From the NCBI GenBank assembly GCA_029948255.1, contig JALIZF010001480.1:253001-317000 (forward strand): a DNA stretch of 64,000 bases, given 5' to 3'. The notes under the pieces are model-generated. The model was not told the DNA's origin and searched no databases. It worked only from the letters and a program-made list of their open reading frames with translations. Origin of the DNA: Telmatactis stephensoni (taxonomy: Eukaryota > Cnidaria > Anthozoa > Actiniaria > Isophelliidae). The translations under genes and the position numbers were made by a program. Shown here one piece after another: positions 49,201 through 58,200 of this stretch; the first letter of the stretch is position 1; every line of letters starts with the position of its first letter.

Positions 49201-52200
49201 AAGCTGTCTACTGACAATAAAACTGTACGTGACCTATGTTGGACAAACTGTTGATGAATGGTAAGTAAAATTGTTGAAATTATAATGGGCTATGATATAA
49301 ATGTTAAGACTTTCCAGAGACCAATGAAGATTTTGTGCGATGAAATTGGGCATCAACAGGTTTTGGTCTCTGATTCGACATCATTCTCAAAACTGCGTGT
49401 AGTTCAACGTTCTTGCGTTTGCTCCAAACTTAGTTTAGACTAATTATGATCCTTGAAAATTGCCTATCATACGAAAAATATTTTTGGTATTTAGCACATG
49501 TGCCAAAATCTGAACTCGTGTGTAATACGATTATTTGAAGGTAAACATTACAAGTAATTTCTTTTTAAACTTATCTTTGTTCATTTCACATTTTTATATG
49601 TTTTTCCTTTCAATCTTACCAAAAATAATTCGTGATGAAGGTTATTGATTTCGCTATTAAACTTATTACTTTCTTCTGTGCACCAGTTGGAAGAGATATG
49701 TACAAAACTGTTAAACGTATTTTAAATTCTGGCTTTTGCTCCAAAACTGAAATCACACAGTTTCATCTTTGTGTATCGTATAAGCTAGTGTTCTCAAAAA
49801 AATGTTTTTGAAAATTGCTTGAGCTATGATTTTAAGTCATCAAAAATGGGAAACACGAACGTGAATGTCACGTTCCATCGTGTTTATCATGTGAAACCAC
49901 CAATCAAATGGGCTGAATTTTAGCATAGAGCCTAATATCCTTGGATGATTCAGGAACTTTGTTCCTTAAACTACACAACTTCAAGCTGTGGAGGAACGAA
50001 ATACATTGAGATTACATAAATATACAAAAACAGTCGTCTAACGAAACTGGCAGCCATACTGTTCACATTCTTGCCACAGGTAGCCTTCAAGCCATCTCCT
50101 ACCCAGAGCCCGCGCAACTTTCGGCCTGCGGTGACCACTCGCTCCATTCTAAGCCACTATTACTTCATCATTACACCAGTCCTAGTACGACGTACATACC
50201 TTTAACAATTACTTGTACTTTAGATACAACTGGATAACCTGAGGCCATCACTAAATTGCACCCATAAATACCGCTATCACCAGCGTTGACGTTAGAGATA
50301 ACCAGGGTAGCTAAAGATTCTTTGCGCAATCTTTGAGCCAACGATGAAGGGGACTGAGACGAGACACTCCAGGACCATGCATGTTCTTTATCCTCGTAGG
50401 CAAGTTCTATTTCCGATCCATCTGCACGTTCGAGAGTCCAAGTTGGTGAATATCGAGAGAAGGCTGCTTCTCTACCTCCCTCTACTTCGTACACCCACTG
50501 AAGGCGGACATCATCACCAACAGTTGCGTATATCACGTCAATTGGGGTTTCAGTAAACGTTGCATCTAATAAAGAAGTACAAGAATGTTTCTTCCTCATG
50601 AGCCAGTCTTTACTACTACAGTCTTTACTACTACTTAAATATATGTTCATTACATTATTAATAGGAAATCTGCAAGTTTTCTTTATAGGAAGAAGCATGA
50701 TTTTGGTTAATTAATTATGACACAAAAAGGAAGGAGCAAAAACACCAAAATGCAAGTAGTTTTACAGTATAAAAGGGCACCTTTCGTGCTTACTTATTGC
50801 CTTGAGTGAGTAAGCTAAGCAGAGTTCGTGCTTATGTAGCATCAACCATATTGTCGACTACACTGCTCATGGCTGTAAACAGCATATATTACGTACCAAT
50901 TGCAATCAAGTCTTGTTTTAGATACAATAGGGGCTCCTGATATCATCACTAAACTACAACCATACTCAGCGCTGTCTGATGCTACTACATTGGATAGAAC
51001 TAGTGTAGCAAGGTCTTCTTTGCTCAGTCTTCCTTGGTACGACGCAGGACAGGAAGGTGATATGCGCCATTCCCAGTCATTGCTCTTGTCTTCAAATGCT
51101 AATTCTATAGGTCCTTCATTTGAGTAAACATTCCATGTTGGGGAGTGGTCCGCAAATGCAGTCATTCTGTTATTCACCTCATATTCCCAAACGAATCGTG
51201 CTGACATCCCAACACGTACGTAAGATACGTTTGATGGAACAAGAGTAAACTCAGCTGCAATTACACATGGAAGGAGTAATTCTAGTGTTAGAAAAATTTG
51301 ACTGATTTCAGCTTGGATCATAAATACTGGGCTTACCACTGGGTATTTCTGGAGGTAATTCAGGCTCTAAAGCTGCTGTGGAGTTGAATCAAAACACATT
51401 TAATTTATAGTGTGGTGATAGACAGAGACAAAAGAAGATATGAAGAAGCAACAACAAATGTATACAAATCTGGGTATGCACTGTGATGTTCACATCTTTT
51501 GCGCGCGGCAATGACTGTATGTTATTTGTATTTGTGTTTGCGTTAATTTAGTGTAAAACCTTCGGTACCAGAGTCCCGTAATTGTCGCTCAGCTAGGGTT
51601 TCATATAGTACAAAGGTTTTACCTTGACAAACTTTCTCTTTGACGAGATTTACCATTGCAGCAAGCTTGTCAAATGATGTAGTAGTAAACACGTGTTCTT
51701 TGTCAGGATCTGTAGCCATTTCATTTAGTTGAGTCCTTTGTATATTGTATTCTTCTTCATTTTCTTTGGGATCCAGTTCAATACCTAACGAGAAGATGAT
51801 AACACCATAATCTCTGAGATTCTGTGCTGGCCTTTTAACGTCATCTTTTGATATTCCATCAGTCATGACTATCAAAATTCGCCGGACGTCTTTCCTTGAG
51901 GTGGTATCATATAAGTCAGTTTTTGCCTTTTTGAGGGCATTACCGATATAAGTTCCCAATCGTGGATGAGGCATTTCATCCACGGCTTTGTGAATACTTG
52001 CAATGTCGTAATATTGTTTAAAGTTGAAGACAACGGATGCATCCTTCGAGAACACTACAACTCCAACATGAGAAAGACTTTGAGATATTTCAAAACTCGC
52101 TGTCGTATTCTTGATGAATTCCTTAAATCTGTTGTAGTTTTTCTCTGTGATTGAGTCGGAGCCATCGACAACAAAGCCAAGGTCAACTTTCTCTTTGCAA

Positions 52201-55200
52201 GGCTCAGCTATTGAAATAGAGAGAGAGTAATTAAACAACGCAACAATAAAACTTTAACGTTACAATTTAACACGATGAAGTTACTTGCACTGTTTTGTCA
52301 AGAGCACTGGAGGTGTGAGCAGTGATAAACATTTTGTATTTCGTTCCTTCCCACTTCCTTGCAAGCAAGCCGTTAAAAATCCCTTGTACTAGAACATTTG
52401 ATATGTAAATCATAAGCGCTATTTATGGCATAGTTAAGTATATGCATAGTATACAGCATGTCTTATGCATAGCTCCAGTATTTTGCTTTGATAGGGCCAT
52501 TTTTCGTCCATTGCATAGAATAGCAGCATCACGCTACCATATCCTCATTTGAAGCAAGAAATTAAGGCTTATTTAAATGCTGCTAAGTGCTTACTGCCTG
52601 GTTCTGGTACAGCTGAAAAAAGCAGATAAAATATGGCAAATTAGAACATAGATGAGTAGATCCATATATAAAACATGTATAATTCATAAATCCACAATAT
52701 ATGTACAATTTAGGTAAGGGTAGGCAACTTTCTAGGGTTTTTGCGCCAATTTCAACTTCTCCACATAATAAATGTCTTGGCTTTCGGACTGATTATATAT
52801 ATTAACCTAGGAAACGTAGGTGTGGTGCGATGATTCCCTACTGAAGTCATACTATGTAAGTCTCTCAAAAGAGCTTTTCAACATTTCTGTGGTGTTGCTC
52901 CGTTATCGTGCATTGAGTGTTGTATCAATTGAATAGTTAACCGGTTGTCCTATAAACCACGTCCCATTTTGAAAAGAAGGGATCAAGCTACTTACTGGTT
53001 TTACAAACTTTGCTGGCTAAGTCTTTCAGCATGTTGTCCAGTGTCCCATACTGCTCTAGACTAAACACGTTATTTGCATTGCCATTCGCGATTTCCTGAA
53101 GCTCACTGTTTGGAATTTGATTGGATAAACCAACAGCTATGATATTAATTCCTTTCGTCTATAAGATAAACATCTTTCGTGATTAGTACCTTTAACACAT
53201 CTATACAACATTAGTAAATAGGCAACCTCCATCCCATCCTTTCAAGTACTAAACGGTTTTTTCATCTCCACACTTTTTGTGAAGTTTCCATCCCAATTCC
53301 TTTCGTAGAGGACTCGTATAACAGTCCTATCATTTACCCCGCCCAGCCGTTTGGCGAGGAATATTCCATCCCAATTCCTTCTCGTTAGTAGAATTTATAG
53401 GGTGTGATTTCCGTCAAAAATCGCAACTTTTGCGATATCGGTGCATTTCTAACATTGTTTTTTATTATTTTAATCAATATTTAGACAGGGACATCTAATT
53501 TAGCATGACTAGTTTGAATAGTTTTGATTTCTCCTGTGGGAATTCTAGCTCTTCGTTTGATGTAAATAAGCGAATGGTCGCTTACAGCATAGTTTAGGAT
53601 TCCAGAATTGACAATTTTTCCAGTTTCAGTAGACATCGATCTATTTCTGTGTATTTGACAGCTCAATAACTAATCAATTTGAATTATAAAATAACTTTTA
53701 TATAACGCGCGCTCTGATTGGCTGAAAACCCGTGTTTGATGAGAGTATCAAACACGCTCACGTCAATTTGTTTTTTCGCCGGTGTTTTCTTTTTCCTATT
53801 TTCGTCTATTTGCGTGTTAGTTATTTTATAAAAGAAATAAAAAACGGTTTCCCGTGTCCGATAGCCTGATCAAAACACTTGTGATGTTGGGAGAGTCCCA
53901 ACATCACGCGTGTTTTGATCAGGCTATCAAACACGGGAAACCGTTTTTTATTCCTTAAATCCAAGGTCTGATGAGGAAAAAAACACATTTAAATGACAAC
54001 TGCAAAGTGTGCTTGTAATTAAATCTCGTGATGCCATCTTAGCTGTGGTATCCAGTCTGACTCTGTCCGCCATAATACGTCATGAGCGTATTCAGATTGT
54101 GTAACATGCAATGGTGCAATTACTAGAATTGTGTACATTCATTTTGCAATGAGCATCGGAAATTTTAGAGACAGAATTGAAATTCAAATGCCATATGAGA
54201 ATAGCATATTGTAATTTTGAAAGATTGAAATTGCAAGACAAAACTGCATAAATGGAAACCACACCCTATATTGAATAAACTGATCGTTTATCTCGTCCCA
54301 ATTGGCGAGGAACATTCCATCCAAATTCCTTTTGTGAAGGACCGTAGAACAGGCATGAATATCATTTATCTCATCCCATTTGGTGAGGAACATTCCATCC
54401 AGATTCCTTTTATGAAGGACCGTATAACAACCCCATCTTCGATCCCAACTTAAGACTTACGATAAGCGGATCAATGAGATCTTTTAACGGTTTACCACTC
54501 TCCCCGCTTCTGTGTGATAAAACGATCAAAGCACTAGGAAGTTCTGCACGATGTCCACCAGCTGCTGTAAATAAACTATTTTTTGCGAATTCTAGCGGTG
54601 CATCGATCCAATGGTCTGTGCCAAGGCTTCCAAGGTTTTTGAGCTTGTCTTGTAGTTTCTGAGAGTCATGGAACTGCCGTTGATTGAATTTTATATCGAT
54701 ATTTGCTTCTCCCGCGAATGTGATTACTCCAACATGACTTCCATCAGGGGATACATTGAAAACGGACACAAACTTAGCCAAAAAGTTTTTGAGTGAAGTA
54801 AAAAACTCTGGTGTCATACTATCTGATGCGTCAACGATCAAACCAATATCCAGTGTTTTGCTGCAAGCTGAAAATATTAAACACGGAAGTAAGGATGTAT
54901 AAAGAAATGTGCAATTCTTGTTGAAGCTATAGATAATGAACATGGTGAAAATCCTTTACCTGGAGGAGACGGCGGCGTTGGTGTTGGCGTAATACTTGGC
55001 GAAGGCGTTACGGTTAGTGGTGGAGTGGGAGCTGGAAATAAGTATTTGAAATTCTTGATCACAAACGTGGCCGGGCAGTACGCAAAAGAACGAGTTTACG
55101 ATACTGATTTTGTAAGGAAGATATGAAAGGATAGTCAGGACACATTTTAATTTCAAAATACTTACTAATACTGGAGCAGTTCATACTACAGCTTGTCACT

Positions 55201-58200
55201 ACACTGGTGCTCACCACCGTTGGTGTGGCGGTAGCTGTCTTTGTCAAGCTTTTTGTTGACGTTTCGACTGTAGTTAAAACTTCGGTTTTTATTTTGGTAT
55301 TAGTTGCCGTGGCAACGGCCGTACTTGTGGCAACGGCAGTGCTTGTTTGGGTCGCTGTTATTGTTTCTGTTGTATGATGTGTTGAAGTGCTAGTTGTTAA
55401 AGCTGTGTTTGTTGTAGTTAATGTTGCAATCTTTGTTGCCGTGGTAACTGCTGTCGATATAGCAGTTTCCGTGGTGACATGGGTTGTGTTTATTGTTGCT
55501 GTGGTTACTGCTGTCGATGTTTCTGTCTCAGTAGCAACGTGAGTCGATGTTAAAGTTGCTATGGCAGTGGTTGTAGCAGTAGTTAGCTGAGTACTAATTT
55601 GTACATGTGTGTTAGTAGTTGACAATATTGTAGTATCTGTTTTAGTTGTTGTTGCTGTAGTGTGATGTGTTTGTGTTGTTATATCTGTACTTGTTGTTGT
55701 GTGTACGGCAGTACTTGTACTCGTTGCTGTCTCTGTTTTAGTATCAGTCTTGGTTGTTATGTGTGTGGATATTTCTGTTGCTGTAGTTGTGTGTGTCTCT
55801 GTCTTGGATAACGTGGTCACTGATGTACTGGCGGTAGTTAAAAGTGCTGTACTAGTAGCAGTAGTGGTTTTTGTGGCAGTACATACACCAGGCGTTGCAC
55901 ATGTACTACTAGTTGTACAAGAACTAGTAGATGAACATGTTGAAGTAGTAGATGGCAGACATGTCGGTTGAATCGCCACAAGACAAATAGATGGGAATAT
56001 ACATGTTGGTAGTGGACACCGTGGAGGACTTGTATCAATTTTCTCTACAGCATCAAACAGATATTGATCAGTAAGGATTTAAGTTAATATGAAAGATAGC
56101 GAAATTAATGGCCTCACTGACGCCATTATCAAGTGTCTTAATAGAAACAGTGAGATTTATATCACAACATGAAATAAAATAATAATTATAAATACAGATT
56201 ATACAAAAATAATAATTGTATACAGCGGTTTGCAAAATCTCTGACTCCAGAAATTTATATATCTGGTGCAACTGATAAAGTAGTCTGCCAGTATACCGTA
56301 AAGGTTGAACTTATATATCGACAAATTTTGTTGCAGTATTATTTCTTTTGGTTCATTTTTTCTAAACTTTGCTTTTGTCCATCATCCGTTTATCCCTTAC
56401 CTTCGTAGCATACAAGTTTACTCATATCTTTAAGTTTATCAGCCAGTTTGTTAATATTAAGGGCACGGAATACATGATCCTTTCCCGATGCCATGATGTT
56501 GAGTTCTTTATTGTCAGCCTCATCTGTTCCAATACAGAATACTTGAACACCGCCTTGTTTAAGGTCATCTGCTGCAACCTTTAGTTTAATTAACCAGTTT
56601 ACGGATCTGTCAAGTGGCATCTCTCCTGTAAGACACAAAGCCCTTGTTACAATACACCATAACCCAGGATTTTTTTGAGGAAATCACAGCTTCTTGCAAC
56701 TGAATGATCAACACTGTGTGAGAAAGTACTCTTCATGAAAACAAACAATGTGAATTATAAAACTCTTCGTGTTCATTCAGTTCACTAATTATATCAAACT
56801 TTACTGAAATTCATTTTTACCAGGATCATTTTTTCCTATAAATATGAACCTACTAAAAGAACCCGTTCAGCCTGATTTCTCACTAGACACCCAATTTATA
56901 AGAACCATATCAGCCTGACTTGAAAAAATAGTTTTTTTTTTATGCGTGTGTTTACTAGTAGTAAGTAAGTAAGTATAACTCTAGTGTATTTCACTTTATG
57001 TTATGGCACAGGTTACCCTGGCAATGAGGCAAGAATCTCTCATAATCAATACGGATATTCCTAATGCCCTACTAATTGACCAGAAAGTTGCCTTTAGAAG
57101 TTGTAATAATTGTATAAATACAAGAATGAAATCGCTATAGTACAGCTTGTGTCACATTCGGAAAAACTCTCATTTGTGTTGCTGTTACGTCTGTGTTACA
57201 GCGACACGAAATCGTGTTCTAAAACACCAACGGTCTTTTTAGTTTGGAATTGAAAAAGACGCTAGATCGTGAAGGTCATTCTAACACCGTATCTTATTGG
57301 ACGTTCTTTCGCTCCAACATGACGTAAGTAGCTATGAAAATACCCAATGGCACGCAGCGTTGTTTTAGCCAATCACAAAGGTATTCTCCAAATCAGGAAG
57401 AAGTTAGAACACGATTCGTGTCGCTGTTACGCAGACGGACTAAACGAGAGTGTGCTTTAACGAAAAGGTGCTGTAATTTGTTCCAAGGGACAAAAACAAA
57501 ACATAGACTCTTTAAACGCCACTTAAATTCTTATAAAAAGAACGAATATATTACATACCATCAATTTGTCCATCACTAAGAAGCACGACTGCTTTAGGGA
57601 TGCCTTTCCTTGAACCGCCATTTGGTGTCAGTAGACGATTCTTGGCCATGCGAAGCGCCAGGTCTGTTCTTGACCAACCGTCTTGGAACTGTATAGCGCT
57701 AACCTTTCTCGTTAGTTCAGCAGCATCTTTATAGCTATTAAAAGGCACGGCTAACGTAACGTCAGTGCTAAAGACTAGTATAGCAATGTGTGTGCTATTG
57801 AAAGATAGGTCTAATTTATCAATTAGGGCATGAACTGTATTCTTTTCCTCGATCCAGGCCATCCCTTCCAGAGAATAGGATGAGTCCATCACGATCACTA
57901 CATCAAGTTGATGATGACAGATTTTACGAGTTGCTAAAATCAAAGAACAAATCATAAAGGTGAGCGAAAGATTAATGAATATGCAGTAGCGATAGTTATA
58001 TATTTAGTTGGGCTTCCTGTGGAATCACATGTCAGGAGGAAAGTGTTTTGTTACTCATCCCCAATTCTGGGTACGCGTGCAAGACACCTGTAATTACCAT
58101 AGTGAAAATTTGTTGGCCTGATAGGGGTGCCGAACCCAAAATAATTGGACCGCGTGTTAAAGTGATTTAGGGATGCCGTGCCATAAAAACGTTTGTCGTA

